Shown: piece by piece, positions 43,573 through 53,605 of the stretch | Numbering within the stretch: the first letter of the stretch is position 1 | Layout: each line of letters opens with the position of its first letter | NCBI RefSeq assembly: GCF_900182595.1 | Contig: NZ_FXTN01000002.1 | Location: 372,001-436,000, forward strand | Length of the DNA stretch: 64,000 bases | From: Pedobacter westerhofensis | GTDB lineage: Bacteria; Bacteroidota; Bacteroidia; Sphingobacteriales; Sphingobacteriaceae | Direction: 5' to 3' | Program-made: the position numbers and the translations under genes | Notes under the pieces: generated by a model | The model's input: the letters and a program-made list of their open reading frames with translations, nothing else | What the model was told of the DNA's origin: nothing | Database searches by the model: none

Positions 43573-46413
43573 CTAAGGTTTGTCGTCGGTAAGTTCAAAA
43601 CCCCATGTTCTTCCTTTTTCAGTTGCAGGTATACCGCCAGTCATCCATACCGGTGCTTTAGCGCCTTTTAGATAATAATCAAAGAACTGCTGTTCGCGCA
43701 CCTGAATGTCTTTCCTGTTCTGACGAAGCACAAGATTATGCGCTTCATTGTTATAATTTAACAGCCATGACGGTTTTCCCAGCCTTTTTAATGCAGTAAA
43801 CATTTCAATGCCCTGGTACCATGGCACAGCTCCGTCGGCGTCGTTAGACATAATCACGACCGGCGTGCCTACTTTAGGCAATGCGAACAATGGTGAATTC
43901 TCGATATACAGCTCTGGTTTCTCCCACAAGGTTGCGCCAATACGGCTTTGTGTTTTTTCGTACTGGAACTGCCTGTTCATGCCTGTTTCCCAGCGAATAC
44001 CTCCATAGGCCGAGGTCATGTTCACTACTGGTGCGCCAGCCCAGGCTGCCGCGTACATGTTGTTTCTTGTGATCAGGTAAGCAACCTGGTAACCGCCCCA
44101 GCTTTGTCCCTGGATACCGATTTTAGTTCCGTCAACCCAGCTGTTCTTCTTAAGCGACTCTACACCGGAGTTGATAAACTCTTCGGCAGATTTACCCGGA
44201 TAACCTTTTTCATAGCTGATGTCAGGTGCAAATACAAGATAACCGTTACTCACAAAATAAGAGATGTTTAACCTTGATGGGGTAGGGGCTGGTGGTACAT
44301 AATTATATAGGCCTTCAGAAAGTTTTTCATAGAAATATACGATCATCGGATATTTTTTTGTTGGATCAAAGTTCTCTGGTTTGTATAAGATACCTTCAGA
44401 CTGATATCCTTTGGGAGTAGTCCATTTGACCAGTTCTGAAGTGCCCCAGTTAAATTTCTGTTGCTGAGGATTAGTATTGCTCAGTTTGGCTTCAGCTTTG
44501 AGGTCGGTAGATACATAAACATTTGGCGACGTCGTATAATTGCCTTTGTCATAGATATAACGTTCTGCATTCTTTGCTTTTACCAGGTTTGAGTATTTAA
44601 ATTTCGCCATTATAGCCAGTTCAGGATTTTTACTGTCACCTGCATGCGTCCTGTAGAAGCCGTTTTCCTTGGTGTCATTGTTAAATGCCGATAGCCAGAT
44701 ATCATCTTTGCGGGTGATAAAACGCTCTTCAGGATCCAGTTTTTCGTAGCGGAACGTGATTTTGTTCTGTCTGCCAAATCCGTTTGTAATCATTTTGGGC
44801 GCAGATTTTCCATCGGGAGAGAAGCTCCAGATATCATACCTGTCATAGATCAGCACCTGTTTATCTTCTTCGGTCCAGCCAGCAAATCCATAGGCCGAAG
44901 GATCGTCTGGCACGTCATTGTCTTCATCAGCAAATTTGATTTTACTGTCTGAATTGAGAACAGTTACTTTACCATTGGCCACAGTGTACGTAGACCATAT
45001 AGATGTTTTCTTATCAAAGTATAAGATATAATTTCCTGCCGGGGAAGGAAAGGCATCACCGTCAAGCGCGGAAATGATCTTTTTTCTTGTACCTGTTTTG
45101 ATATCTGCCAGGTAATAGTCGCGGATGCGTGCACCTGTCCATTGCGACTGTACCCTGTTTCCATAATCAGTTGAAGTGAGCACAAAGCTGGCATTGCCTT
45201 CTTTTACGAGGCTGGATTCGGGCATTTTCAGGTCTGTTAAGGGAATTACCTTTGGTTCGCTGCTAAAAATATCTATTACGCTCAGGTAGCTTCTTTTGGA
45301 TTCTCTGTCTGCATTTTTCAATTGCATAGGCTGCAGATAATCGTCTTTATAACCCCAGATATCTACTTTGGCATTTTCAAAATCTACCAGGGTAGTATCT
45401 TTTGCTTTTTTCAAAGGAGCAATCCCGAAGAACAATTTTGTGCCCTCTTTGCTGAAAACCAGTTTTCCATCACCGCTTACAGTCCATTTTGCTGGCAGGC
45501 CGTCAATTTCATTATCTACCAGTACCTGTGCGGTATCAAGCGTTAATGAGTTATAGTAGATGCCATAGTCTTTTATTTCTGTTTTCTCCGGACTTGTTTC
45601 TCCGAGGAAAGCAACCTGCTCACCATCCTGGTCAAATACAAACCCGTTGAAATTACCTTTAGTGTTCACCAGCGTTTTAACTGTGCCTTTTTCCGTATTG
45701 AACATAAACACACCAGCCTTTGCGGTATTGTCTTTTTTAGAACCGGGAGAAGTGAAAACCAGCTGTTTGCCGTTTTTACTGATTTCATAATCGGTTACGT
45801 ATTTAAAAGTCCTTTCAATGCCCGTCAGGAGATTTCTTAAAACCAGGTCAGATCCCTCTTTCTTATCTTTGGCAGGTGTTTCCTGTCTTACCACAAAATT
45901 ATCTTCGTCGTCTTTTTTCTGCCCTGCTGCTGTTTTTGCATTTTTACTGGTATCCACAACGCCTTCTTTCTGGTAGGCTAAAAAATCACCTCCCTCCTCA
46001 GGAATTTTGAATGATTTTACACGCGCGATTTTTGTGATTGCATTGGTAGACAGGTTCACGAAGCCCAATGAATCTTTGGACATTTCTTCGGGCTTTTTCT
46101 TTTTGATCTTTTCCTGCCTTGTAACGGCAAAAAGGGGTTTGATCATAAAAGCTGCAAATTTGGAGTCCGCTGTGAATTTTAGAAGATCAGCTCTGGGAAT
46201 AGTTATTTTTGCGCTTGTGGATAAACTGCTCAGGTACAAATTCGCATCTCCTTCCTGTTTTACAATAGAATATCCTGCCCATTGTCCGTTGGCAGACAAT
46301 TGTTTAACACCTACACTCTCCCATGAATCGTAAACCGTGTGGTTGAGCGGTTTTTTCTGTGCACATACTGATGATGCAAAGAAGAAGAGGATAATTGTGA
46401 GCTTTTTGTGCAT
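43573..46413 (-). CDS. S9 family (prolyl oligopeptidase-like) serine peptidase, exported
   Basis: 946 residues with a signal peptide ending near VCAQ (residue 19). The first ~670 residues form a beta-propeller-like part (repeated strands such as GNYILYFDKKTSIWSTY). The C-terminal alpha/beta hydrolase has the catalytic triad Ser771 in GQSWGGYQ, Asp860 in SNDADGAVPW and His892 in NNEAHN. Such peptidases cut short peptides in the periplasm. Large members of this type, about 900 residues or more, are common in Bacteroidota. Monocistronic, followed by a hairpin terminator. Confidence 0.9.
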   Translation of the reverse strand: MHKKLTIILFFFASSVCAQKKPLNHTVYDSWESVGVKQLSANGQWAGYSIVKQEGDANLYLSSLSTSAKITIPRADLLKFTADSKFAAFMIKPLFAVTRQEKIKKKKPEEMSKDSLGFVNLSTNAITKIARVKSFKIPEEGGDFLAYQKEGVVDTSKNAKTAAGQKKDDEDNFVVRQETPAKDKKEGSDLVLRNLLTGIERTFKYVTDYEISKNGKQLVFTSPGSKKDNTAKAGVFMFNTEKGTVKTLVNTKGNFNGFVFDQDGEQVAFLGETSPEKTEIKDYGIYYNSLTLDTAQVLVDNEIDGLPAKWTVSGDGKLVFSKEGTKLFFGIAPLKKAKDTTLVDFENAKVDIWGYKDDYLQPMQLKNADRESKRSYLSVIDIFSSEPKVIPLTDLKMPESSLVKEGNASFVLTSTDYGNRVQSQWTGARIRDYYLADIKTGTRKKIISALDGDAFPSPAGNYILYFDKKTSIWSTYTVANGKVTVLNSDSKIKFADEDNDVPDDPSAYGFAGWTEEDKQVLIYDRYDIWSFSPDGKSAPKMITNGFGRQNKITFRYEKLDPEERFITRKDDIWLSAFNNDTKENGFYRTHAGDSKNPELAIMAKFKYSNLVKAKNAERYIYDKGNYTTSPNVYVSTDLKAEAKLSNTNPQQQKFNWGTSELVKWTTPKGYQSEGILYKPENFDPTKKYPMIVYFYEKLSEGLYNYVPPAPTPSRLNISYFVSNGYLVFAPDISYEKGYPGKSAEEFINSGVESLKKNSWVDGTKIGIQGQSWGGYQVAYLITRNNMYAAAWAGAPVVNMTSAYGGIRWETGMNRQFQYEKTQSRIGATLWEKPELYIENSPLFALPKVGTPVVIMSNDADGAVPWYQGIEMFTALKRLGKPSWLLNYNNEAHNLVLRQNRKDIQVREQQFFDYYLKGAKAPVWMTGGIPATEKGRTWGFELTDDKP

Positions 46414-46584
46414 GATTTTAAAATAAATTTAGATAGTAATATTGTTCAGCCTTAAAAATTGCAAATTATTATTAATAAATACTATTTGTATATCAATTTT
46501 TACAATTTTAGAATGATTTTCCAGATTTACCGGCCAGGCTGCTATCATAAAAATTTGGCTGGCTAAATAAAATATCAGCGCAAA

Positions 46585-46620
46585 AAAAAACGTCTCATAA
46601 ATAAATATGAGACGTTTTTT
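46585..46620 (-). terminator. Terminator of the pyrG-yidC operon
   Basis: Stem CGTCTCATA with TATGAGACG (46591-46599, 46606-46614), extended by A/T pairs, with a run of nine A at 46582-46590 giving a T-tract on the minus strand. Loop six bases. It is 17 bases beyond the yidC stop. Confidence 0.75.
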
Positions 46621-46637
46621 TAAAGAGATTAAAAGAA

Positions 46638-48437
46638 CTATTTATTCTTTTTTTCCTGTGTCTTAACCTGGTTTTGCTGACGCATATAATCGTCTAAGCG
46701 TGCCTGGAACTTCGATTTTTTCTTTTGTTCTTCAGGTTTTTTCTTGTTCTCCTTTAAAATATTGTGAATTTTCTCATCGTTTACCATTGATTTGATCAGG
46801 AACTGCTGACCGAAAGTCATCATGTTCGCAAGGAAATAATAGTAGTTCAGTCCCGACGGATATTTGTTCAGTACTCCAAGGAATACGATCGGCATGATAT
46901 AACCGATATATTTCATTTGTCCGGTAGCACCAGACACCTGGTTATTGAAATACGTATAAATCAGTGTTGAAATCGTCATCAGCACACACATTAAACTCAG
47001 GTGGTCACCAATAAACGGTACGGTAAATCCAAATTTAATGAAGTCGTCATACGTAGAAAGGTCATGCATCCACAGGAAGCTCTGGCCTCTCAGCTCAAAT
47101 AAATTTGGGAAGAAGAAAAAGAAGGCCATTACAATAGGCAACTGCAGCAGCATCGGTAAACATCCGCCCAGGGGATTTACGCCCACCTGTTTGTACAATT
47201 TAAGATATTCCTGCTGAAGCAATGTAGCATTGTCTTCACCAACCTTGGCTTTGATTTCGTCCATTTCCGGTTTCAGAATTCTCATCTTAGCCATTGAGAT
47301 GTACGATTTGTACGTCAGTGGTGACAGCACAAGTTTCAGGGCAATAGTAAGCACCAAAATGATCAGTCCATAATTCCATCCGAAACCTTCAAGGAAGTTA
47401 AATACCGGCAATACAACAAACCTGTTGATGTATTTCAATGGCCAGTATCCCATTTCTACCAGTTTCTCCAATTCATGTCCCTGTGCTTTTAAAACCTTAA
47501 ACTGGTTGGTACCGAAGTAAAACTTCATTTTATAGTTCTGGGCCGCAAGCTGGCTGAAAGGAAGATTTACGTTTGCAGTATAACCTTTTACTTCGCCCGG
47601 AGTAGTTAAGATCCTGACACTTGAATTTGCTTTCACAAATGGATCAGCGGGGATCAGTACAGCAGAGAAGAAATGCTGTTTAAAAGCAATCCATTCGATC
47701 TTGGCTTTGTTAAGCTCCTCACTCTGGTCTTTCGCAAAGCTCAGGTGGTCCGGGTTTTGATCAACATACTTATAATAAGGTGCTGATGACTGCTGTTCTG
47801 CCTGCAGAGATTTTTCCTGCTGCTTTAAAATAGTCTGCCAGTTGAGCGCAATGCTGTCTCTCTGAATGATCTGGTTCATCCCGTTCAGGTTGATGTTAAA
47901 GTCAACATCATGAGAGTCGGTACTTCCTAAAGCATATACAAATTCAATATATTTATCTGCGCTGTAATTAGCACGCATCACCATTGAAGTGGCAGTTTGT
48001 GTAGCAGTAAAATAAAGATCATTGGTTTTGATCAGTTTACCGCCAATATTCAGGCTTAAACCGAATACGTTGTCGTCACCATCAAAAAGTACTACCGGTT
48101 TGCCCAGGTAATTTTTTTCTCCTTTAACTTCTACAGATTTGATTTTACCTCCCTGGTTGGTGAAAGTTAATTTCAGGGCACCGTTTTCAAGTACGCTTGT
48201 GGTAGCTGTACCGGCAATATTTCCACCGAAAGGGCCTTTTAAAGCAGAAGAATCTACCACCGGGGCTGCAACAGGCTGATCAGCAGGAGCTGGCTTTATA
48301 CCTGCTTTTGCTGCAGAATCAAGGGAGATCCGCTCGCGTTCTTTCTTCATTTCAGCCTCGCTCGGCTTGAAAAAGTAGAATGAACCTGCTAAAACGATCA
48401 TAATCAGGAATAATCCTGTGAATGTATTTCTATCCAT
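46638..48437 (-). CDS. yidC: Membrane protein insertase YidC
   Basis: 599 residues, standard for Bacteroidota YidC. N-terminal membrane segment (~8-24), periplasmic domain (~70-340) and the conserved membrane core (NYGLIILVLTIALKLVLSPL; VNPLGGCLPMLLQLPIVMAF), then a lysine-rich cytoplasmic tail of ~40 residues that binds ribosomes. It inserts membrane proteins with or without SecYEG. It follows pyrG by 20 bases, a conserved Bacteroidota pair. Confidence 0.95.
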   Translation of the reverse strand: MDRNTFTGLFLIMIVLAGSFYFFKPSEAEMKKERERISLDSAAKAGIKPAPADQPVAAPVVDSSALKGPFGGNIAGTATTSVLENGALKLTFTNQGGKIKSVEVKGEKNYLGKPVVLFDGDDNVFGLSLNIGGKLIKTNDLYFTATQTATSMVMRANYSADKYIEFVYALGSTDSHDVDFNINLNGMNQIIQRDSIALNWQTILKQQEKSLQAEQQSSAPYYKYVDQNPDHLSFAKDQSEELNKAKIEWIAFKQHFFSAVLIPADPFVKANSSVRILTTPGEVKGYTANVNLPFSQLAAQNYKMKFYFGTNQFKVLKAQGHELEKLVEMGYWPLKYINRFVVLPVFNFLEGFGWNYGLIILVLTIALKLVLSPLTYKSYISMAKMRILKPEMDEIKAKVGEDNATLLQQEYLKLYKQVGVNPLGGCLPMLLQLPIVMAFFFFFPNLFELRGQSFLWMHDLSTYDDFIKFGFTVPFIGDHLSLMCVLMTISTLIYTYFNNQVSGATGQMKYIGYIMPIVFLGVLNKYPSGLNYYYFLANMMTFGQQFLIKSMVNDEKIHNILKENKKKPEEQKKKSKFQARLDDYMRQQNQVKTQEKKNK

Positions 48438-48457
48438 TATTGTTATTTAAACGCGTA

Positions 48458-50074
48458 TTAGTTTGTTTTTTTCTTCGCGTACTCCATTGCAGCGGCGACA
48501 AATTTAACAAAAAGTGGGTGAGGATTAGCAACTGTTGACTTTAATTCGGGATGAAATTGTCCACCAACAAAAAACGGGTGGTTTTTTAGCTCAATAATTT
48601 CTACCAGCTTGCTGTCAGGATTAATACCTGAAGCAATCATTCCAGCTTCTTCATATTGTTTCAGGTAGGCATTGTTAAATTCATAACGGTGTCTGTGACG
48701 CTCGTTGATATGGGCTTTTCCGTAAGCGTGGAATGCTTTTGTGCCTTTTTTAAGATCACATGGATAAGAACCAAGGCGCATGGTTCCGCCTTTGTTTGTT
48801 ACCGTCTTCTGATCTTCCATCATATTGATAACAGGATCAACAGTTTCTGTATCTATTTCTGTAGTGTTTGCTGTTTTCAGTCCCAGTACATTACGACCAT
48901 ATTCAATTACCGCGCACTGCATACCTAAACAAATGCCGAAAAATGGCACTTCATTCTCACGTACATACCTGATTGAATCAATTTTACCTTCTATACCACG
49001 GCTTCCAAATCCGGGAGCTACCAGTACACCATCCAGGTGGCCCAGTTTTTCGGCAGCATTATCAGGATAGATCTCTTCAGAGTGTATATATTCAATTCTT
49101 ACCTTACATTCGTTTTTGGCACCTGCATGAATAAATGATTCGATAATAGATTTATAGGCATCAGGCAGTTCTACATATTTACCGATCAGCCCGATCCTTA
49201 CATCGGCTGTAGGATTTTTAAGACGGCCTAAAAAGTCTTTCCAGCTTTCCATATCCGGCTCGTTTTTCTGCGGCAGTTTTAATTTGCTCAATACCGTTTT
49301 ATCCAGTTGCTCTTTCATCATCAGCAGGGGCACTGAATAAATAGAAGAAGCATCCATCGATTCGATTACCGCATTTACGTTTACATTACAGAACAGAGCT
49401 ATCTTTTTACGGATATCCATATTGATATGATGTTCTGTACGGCAAACCAGGATGTCTGGCTGGATACCATATTCAAGCAGCATTTTTACGGAGTGCTGTG
49501 TTGGTTTGGTTTTAAGTTCACCTGCAGCAGCAAGGTAAGGCACTAGTGTAAGGTGGATCACAATTGCATTGTTGGCTCCGGCCTCCCATTTGAATTGTCT
49601 TACGGCCTCCACGAAAGGCAGTGATTCAATATCGCCTACAGTTCCTCCAAGCTCGGTAATCACGATATCAAACTCTCCTGTATCGCCCAGGATACGCATG
49701 TTACGTTTAATTTCGTCGGTAATATGTGGTACTACCTGAACCGTTTTACCAAGGTATTCGCCCTGGCGTTCTTTATTGATAACGTTCTGATAGATTCTTC
49801 CGGTGGTAATATTGTTTGCCTGTGAAGTAGGCACATTCAGAAAGCGTTCATAGTGGCCCAGATCCAAATCAGTCTCTGCACCGTCTTCTGTTACGTAGCA
49901 CTCGCCATGCTCATAGGGATTTAACGTTCCGGGATCAATGTTGATATAAGGGTCGAATTTCTGAATGGTTACCCGGTAACCTCTTGCTTGTAAAAGTTTG
50001 GCTAATGAAGCGGAGATGATGCCCTTCCCTAATGAGGAAGTAACACCGCCCGTAACAAAAATATACTTAGTCAT
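48458..50074 (-). CDS. pyrG: CTP synthase
   Basis: 538 residues from ATG 50074 ([19 protein letters not shown]), the normal length. Makes CTP from UTP, ATP and glutamine. The synthetase domain carries [12 protein letters not shown]; the glutaminase domain has [15 protein letters not shown] with the nucleophile Cys and a C-terminal GGQFHPE His-Glu. The 13 codons upstream of ATG 50074 are not family-like. Operon with yidC. Confidence 0.96.
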   Translation of the reverse strand: MTKYIFVTGGVTSSLGKGIISASLAKLLQARGYRVTIQKFDPYINIDPGTLNPYEHGECYVTEDGAETDLDLGHYERFLNVPTSQANNITTGRIYQNVINKERQGEYLGKTVQVVPHITDEIKRNMRILGDTGEFDIVITELGGTVGDIESLPFVEAVRQFKWEAGANNAIVIHLTLVPYLAAAGELKTKPTQHSVKMLLEYGIQPDILVCRTEHHINMDIRKKIALFCNVNVNAVIESMDASSIYSVPLLMMKEQLDKTVLSKLKLPQKNEPDMESWKDFLGRLKNPTADVRIGLIGKYVELPDAYKSIIESFIHAGAKNECKVRIEYIHSEEIYPDNAAEKLGHLDGVLVAPGFGSRGIEGKIDSIRYVRENEVPFFGICLGMQCAVIEYGRNVLGLKTANTTEIDTETVDPVINMMEDQKTVTNKGGTMRLGSYPCDLKKGTKAFHAYGKAHINERHRHRYEFNNAYLKQYEEAGMIASGINPDSKLVEIIELKNHPFFVGGQFHPELKSTVANPHPLFVKFVAAAMEYAKKKTN

Positions 50075-50136
50075 GTTTGTGAGTTTGTGAAATAAGAGCA
50101 ATTTTAACAGCACTCTTATTGTTTTTGTACGGGATA

Positions 50137-50144
50137 CAAAGCTA
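50137..50144 (-). promoter_or_regulatory. -7 element of pyrG
   Basis: Minus-strand TAGCTTTG, an exact TAnnTTTG match, about 63 bases before the pyrG ATG. A -33 partner was not seen, so support is partial. Confidence 0.45.
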
Positions 50145-50218
50145 CAGAAATTATGTCAGAATTTACTTTAAATATTCGAATTTGAATATTTTTGGCGGGA
50201 CCAGAATGGCTGTTAAAC

Positions 50219-50251
50219 AAAAAAGACCTGGTAAAATACCTGGCCTTTTTT
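50219..50251. terminator. Hairpin with T-runs in the pyrG upstream region
   Basis: Arms 50219-50233 and 50237-50251 pair with two mismatches and have A/T runs on both sides, so it could terminate in either direction. Together with the palindrome 50171-50190 and the hairpin 50492-50514 it makes the 457-base region between pyrG and the lipoprotein gene rich in secondary structure; no gene was found there. Confidence 0.5.
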
Positions 50252-50491
50252 AATTTTATATTTGGTTAGAATATGCTTGATTAATTGAATGTTAAAGGTG
50301 TATACCCTAACACTAAGGTAAATCTAATGTTATTTTTATAATATTACATATCTAATATAAAAAAAAACATGCCGATTTTATAACACGCTGATTTTCAGTG
50401 TCAAAATTTGTTGTCGTGACACATGTTTTGTCATCTTTTTATCAAAAGATACGCGATTTTAATCTTTATTATAATTGTATAAAAGACGCTT

Positions 50492-50514
50492 ATAAAACAC
50501 TCTTAGTGTTTTAT
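50492..50514. terminator. Hairpin after the lipoprotein gene
   Basis: Perfect 10-bp stem ATAAAACACT with AGTGTTTTAT and a three-base loop, 18 bases after the lipoprotein stop on the minus strand. No T-tract follows directly; termination role uncertain. Confidence 0.4.
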
Positions 50515-50531
50515 GTACACTAACTATGTTT

Positions 50532-51068
50532 TTATCTGCAGCATTCATAATATGGTTTCACTTTCTGCTCCTTATCAGACCATGCGATATAGACGTTGCT
50601 CTCTTTGCCCAGCCGGTATTTAAATCCGTTGAGCCCCGACTTTTTTAACTCCCCAAAAAAGATTTTGTCGGGCGTATTTTTATCCGGCAGCTCATCAGCT
50701 GTAACTGCAGGTTCAAGAAAATTTTCTTCATCCAGAAAAAGGCCCAGTTCGTCCTCAAGAAACTGCACTTGCTTTTTCTCTTTTCCTAAATCAACGTTGT
50801 CCTTGTAATTGTCGAGAAGTGCCGTAGCTTTTAGTATTTTGGTGTAGATGTTTTTCCCGGAGGGCGTAGTGATTGTAAACACCAGTTCCATCTCTTTTGG
50901 CTTATCGCCATTGAGGACAATCTTAAAGGTGTCAAGTGTGGTGGTATCACTGAATGAGCGCAGCGCTACCTTAGTTCTGGAGGCAGGGTCTATCTTCGCC
51001 GCTTTTTCCTGCCGGCAGGCTGTAAAGAATAAACAAAGCAGGGTAAGGGTTAAAAAAGCGTTTCTCAT
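50532..51068 (-). CDS. Hypothetical lipoprotein
   Basis: 178 residues with a lipoprotein signal peptide; lipobox FFTAC puts the acylated Cys at residue 18. The rest is soluble, beta-rich and has a CC pair near the C-terminus (ECCR). No domain recognised. It follows kdsB by 30 bases on the same strand, and so is the end of the trpS-dNK-kdsB operon. Confidence 0.7.
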   Translation of the reverse strand: MRNAFLTLTLLCLFFTACRQEKAAKIDPASRTKVALRSFSDTTTLDTFKIVLNGDKPKEMELVFTITTPSGKNIYTKILKATALLDNYKDNVDLGKEKKQVQFLEDELGLFLDEENFLEPAVTADELPDKNTPDKIFFGELKKSGLNGFKYRLGKESNVYIAWSDKEQKVKPYYECCR

Positions 51069-51098
51069 GGGCTTAAATTGATGGCCTAAGATAGCTAA

Positions 51099-51839
51099 TT
51101 AATTGCCCTTCATCTTCATGATTTTTTCAAGATCTTCGGGCGTATCAACCGCGATAGATTCCATATCAGTTACCCTGGTTTGTATTTCATAGCCGTTTTC
51201 TATCCAGCGTAACTGCTCAAGGCTTTCTGCAAGCTCCAGTGAGGAGGGCTTTAACCTGGTGATCTGCAGCAGGGTATCTGCGGTATAACCATAAATACCG
51301 ATATGCTTGTAAAACTGATGTGTTTTCAGCCAGTTTTCCTGATCAATATTCCGCAGAAAGGGTATGGTATGCCTGCTAAAGTAAATGGCCTGCTGACGGT
51401 GGTTCAGTACTACCTTCGGAATATTCTGGTTAAACAGTTCTTCCTGGTCCCGGATACATTTTACCAGGGTAGCCAGTTTCACTTCAGGATCGGTAAAACA
51501 TGAGCTCAGCAGATCAATCTGTACAGGATCAATATAAGGTTCATCCCCCTGGATATTGATGATCACTTCAAAGCCTGTGAATTTCTCTGCTACTTCCGCA
51601 CAGCGGTCGGTACCGCTCTGGTGGTCAGACCTGGTCAGTGCATATTCGCCCCCAAACCTTTTTACTTCAGTAATGATCCGCTCATCGTCTGTGGCAATCA
51701 CTACTTTATCCAGACTTGCCGAACTGCAGGCCTGTTCATACACACGCTGGATCATGCTTTTTCCTGCAATATCTATCAGTGGCTTGCCCGGAAAGCGGGT
51801 AGAGGCATAACGCGCGGGGATAATTCCAAGCGTTGCCAT
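51099..51839 (-). CDS. kdsB: 3-deoxy-manno-octulosonate cytidylyltransferase
   Basis: 246 residues. Activates KDO as CMP-KDO for lipopolysaccharide. The N-terminal LGIIPARYASTRFPGKPL is the nucleotide-binding signature and the family motif INIQGDEPYIDP binds metal. Start is one base after the deoxynucleoside kinase stop. Normal length. Confidence 0.95.
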   Translation of the reverse strand: MATLGIIPARYASTRFPGKPLIDIAGKSMIQRVYEQACSSASLDKVVIATDDERIITEVKRFGGEYALTRSDHQSGTDRCAEVAEKFTGFEVIINIQGDEPYIDPVQIDLLSSCFTDPEVKLATLVKCIRDQEELFNQNIPKVVLNHRQQAIYFSRHTIPFLRNIDQENWLKTHQFYKHIGIYGYTADTLLQITRLKPSSLELAESLEQLRWIENGYEIQTRVTDMESIAVDTPEDLEKIMKMKGN

Positions 51840-51840
51840 C

Positions 51841-52455
51841 CTAGAAAAGTCCGTGGATTTCTGCTTCGATAGACTGTATGACAGTACCCAGGTCCTCAGG
51901 ATTGTTTGTGAAATCCAGTTTATCCTTATCCAGGATCAGGAGTTTGCCCAGCTGGTAACCTTTGATCCAGGCTTCGTATTTTTCATTCAGTTTTGAAAGA
52001 TAGTCCAGACGGATACCTGCTTCATAATCGCGGCCCCTGCGCTGAATGTTATCAACCAGTGTAGGCACCGAAGCCCGAAGGTAAACCAGCAGGTCTGGCG
52101 GTTTGATAAATGAAGTGATATTATCAAATATATCCTGATAGTTTTTATGGTCCCTGGTAGTCATCAGTCCCATCTCATGTAGGTTTTCGGCAAAAATATG
52201 TGCGTCTTCATATATAGTCCTGTCCTGGATGACGTTTCTCTGGTTCTTCTCAATGTCTACGATCTGCTGAAAACGGCTGTTCAGGAAGTAGATCTGCAGG
52301 TTAAAACTCCAGCGTTTCATATCACTGTAAAAGTCTTCGAGATAAGGGTTGTTATCTACAGCCTCATAAAGGGCTTCCCATCCATAATGTTTAGCCAGTA
52401 AACTTGTTAAAGTCGTTTTACCGGCGCCTATATTTCCAACTATTGCTATATGCAT
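51841..52455 (-). CDS. Deoxynucleoside kinase
   Basis: 204 residues of the dGK/dCK family. Walker A GNIGAGKTT (7-15), the catalytic Glu and DRTIYEDAHIFAENL (DRS-like motif) and the arginine-rich lid RRGRDYE. Phosphorylates deoxynucleosides with ATP; the exact specificity cannot be told. It is in the trpS-dNK-kdsB-lipoprotein operon. Confidence 0.88.
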   Translation of the reverse strand: MHIAIVGNIGAGKTTLTSLLAKHYGWEALYEAVDNNPYLEDFYSDMKRWSFNLQIYFLNSRFQQIVDIEKNQRNVIQDRTIYEDAHIFAENLHEMGLMTTRDHKNYQDIFDNITSFIKPPDLLVYLRASVPTLVDNIQRRGRDYEAGIRLDYLSKLNEKYEAWIKGYQLGKLLILDKDKLDFTNNPEDLGTVIQSIEAEIHGLF

Positions 52456-52503
52456 ATGATCAATGTGATGAGCTTAAGGTAGTAATTTTTATTTATTGAT
52501 AAT

Positions 52504-53502
52504 TTAAAATGGCTTGAAACCGATCAGTTCCCGTACTTCAGTAATTGTTTTTCTCGCACTTTCGCGCGCTTTTTCTGCGCCTCGGTTGGCTATCTTGCGT
52601 AGGTACTCGTCATCTTTTGAGATTTCTTCAATGCGCTCCCTGATCGGAGAATTAAAGATGATCATATCTTCGGCCAGCTGTTTCTTAAAGTCCCCGTAGC
52701 GAATAGCACATTTGTTGTACAAGTCGTTAAAATGTGCCAGGGTATCTTCCGCAGAAACGATTTTCATCAGGTCAAACAGGTTTTGTATCGGCTCCGGCTT
52801 AGGCTGGTTCTCTTCTGTGGGGCCGCCGTCAGATACAGCTTTCAGCACCTTCTTGCGAATCACATCCGGCGAGTCTGCCAGGTAAATGGCGTTGCCGTCG
52901 CCCTCAGATTTGCCCATCTTGCCTTTACCGTCAAGGCCCGGTACTTTCACCAGATTGGCAGAATAGCTAAAGGCAAATGCCTCCGGGAAATAGTCATGGT
53001 TATATAACCTGTTAAAACGGTTTCCAAAGGTGCGTGTCATTTCAAGATGCTGTTCCTGGTCTTTTCCAACCGGCACTTTCGTGGCCTTGTGCAGCAGAAT
53101 ATCTGCCGCCATTAAGGAAGGATAGGTAAGCAGGCCCGCGTTAACGTTATCAGGCTGTGAGCGGATTTTATCTTTAAAGGAAGTACTTCTTTCCAGCTCG
53201 CCCATATAGGCATTCATATTCAGGTAAAGGTAAAGTTCCGTCACCTCCGGTACGTCAGACTGGATATAGATGGTGCTTACCTCTGGATCGATACCGCTTG
53301 CCAGATATTCTACTAAAACGTTTTTTACATTGCCATGCAGATCTGCTGGCGTAGGGTGCGTAGTTAAGGAATGAAAATCAGCTATGAAAAAATAACAATT
53401 ATAGTCATGCTGCATTTTTACAAAATTAGTTACAGCACCAAAGTAATTGCCTAAATGTAATTTGCCTGTGGGACGAATGCCGCTTACTACTGTTTCTCTC
53501 AT
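52504..53502 (-). CDS. trpS: Tryptophan--tRNA ligase
   Basis: 332 residues, normal for class Ic TrpRS. The HIGH-like motif appears as PTGKLHLGNYFGA and the KMSKS-like motif as KMGKSEGD. It charges tRNA-Trp. It begins a minus-strand operon (trpS, kinase, kdsB, lipoprotein). Its 5' end faces the divergent plsC-gatC genes. Confidence 0.96.
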   Translation of the reverse strand: MRETVVSGIRPTGKLHLGNYFGAVTNFVKMQHDYNCYFFIADFHSLTTHPTPADLHGNVKNVLVEYLASGIDPEVSTIYIQSDVPEVTELYLYLNMNAYMGELERSTSFKDKIRSQPDNVNAGLLTYPSLMAADILLHKATKVPVGKDQEQHLEMTRTFGNRFNRLYNHDYFPEAFAFSYSANLVKVPGLDGKGKMGKSEGDGNAIYLADSPDVIRKKVLKAVSDGGPTEENQPKPEPIQNLFDLMKIVSAEDTLAHFNDLYNKCAIRYGDFKKQLAEDMIIFNSPIRERIEEISKDDEYLRKIANRGAEKARESARKTITEVRELIGFKPF

Positions 53503-53571
53503 CGTATCTAATATTTATGAACCCCGTAAAGGAATCAGGAGGCCGAAATTAAGAAAAAACCCTTACAAACA

Positions 53572-53599
53572 TTTGTGTTGTGGATTTTTTGTAGTTTTG
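53572..53599 (+). promoter_or_regulatory. Promoter of the plsC-type gene
   Basis: TAGTTTTG (53592-53599) is an exact -7, with TTTG at 53572-53575 (16-base spacer, slightly short). Transcription would begin at about 53605, practically at ATG 53606. Confidence 0.55.
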
Positions 53600-53605
53600 A
53601 TTGCA

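Noticed and set aside
50206..50253. 15-codon plus-strand peptide before pyrG
   Set aside because: The codons coincide with a hairpin terminator; no independent support for translation.
53447..53605. N-terminal extension of the plsC-type gene
   Set aside because: It would overlap trpS antisense and includes a promoter; family N-termini fit ATG 53606.
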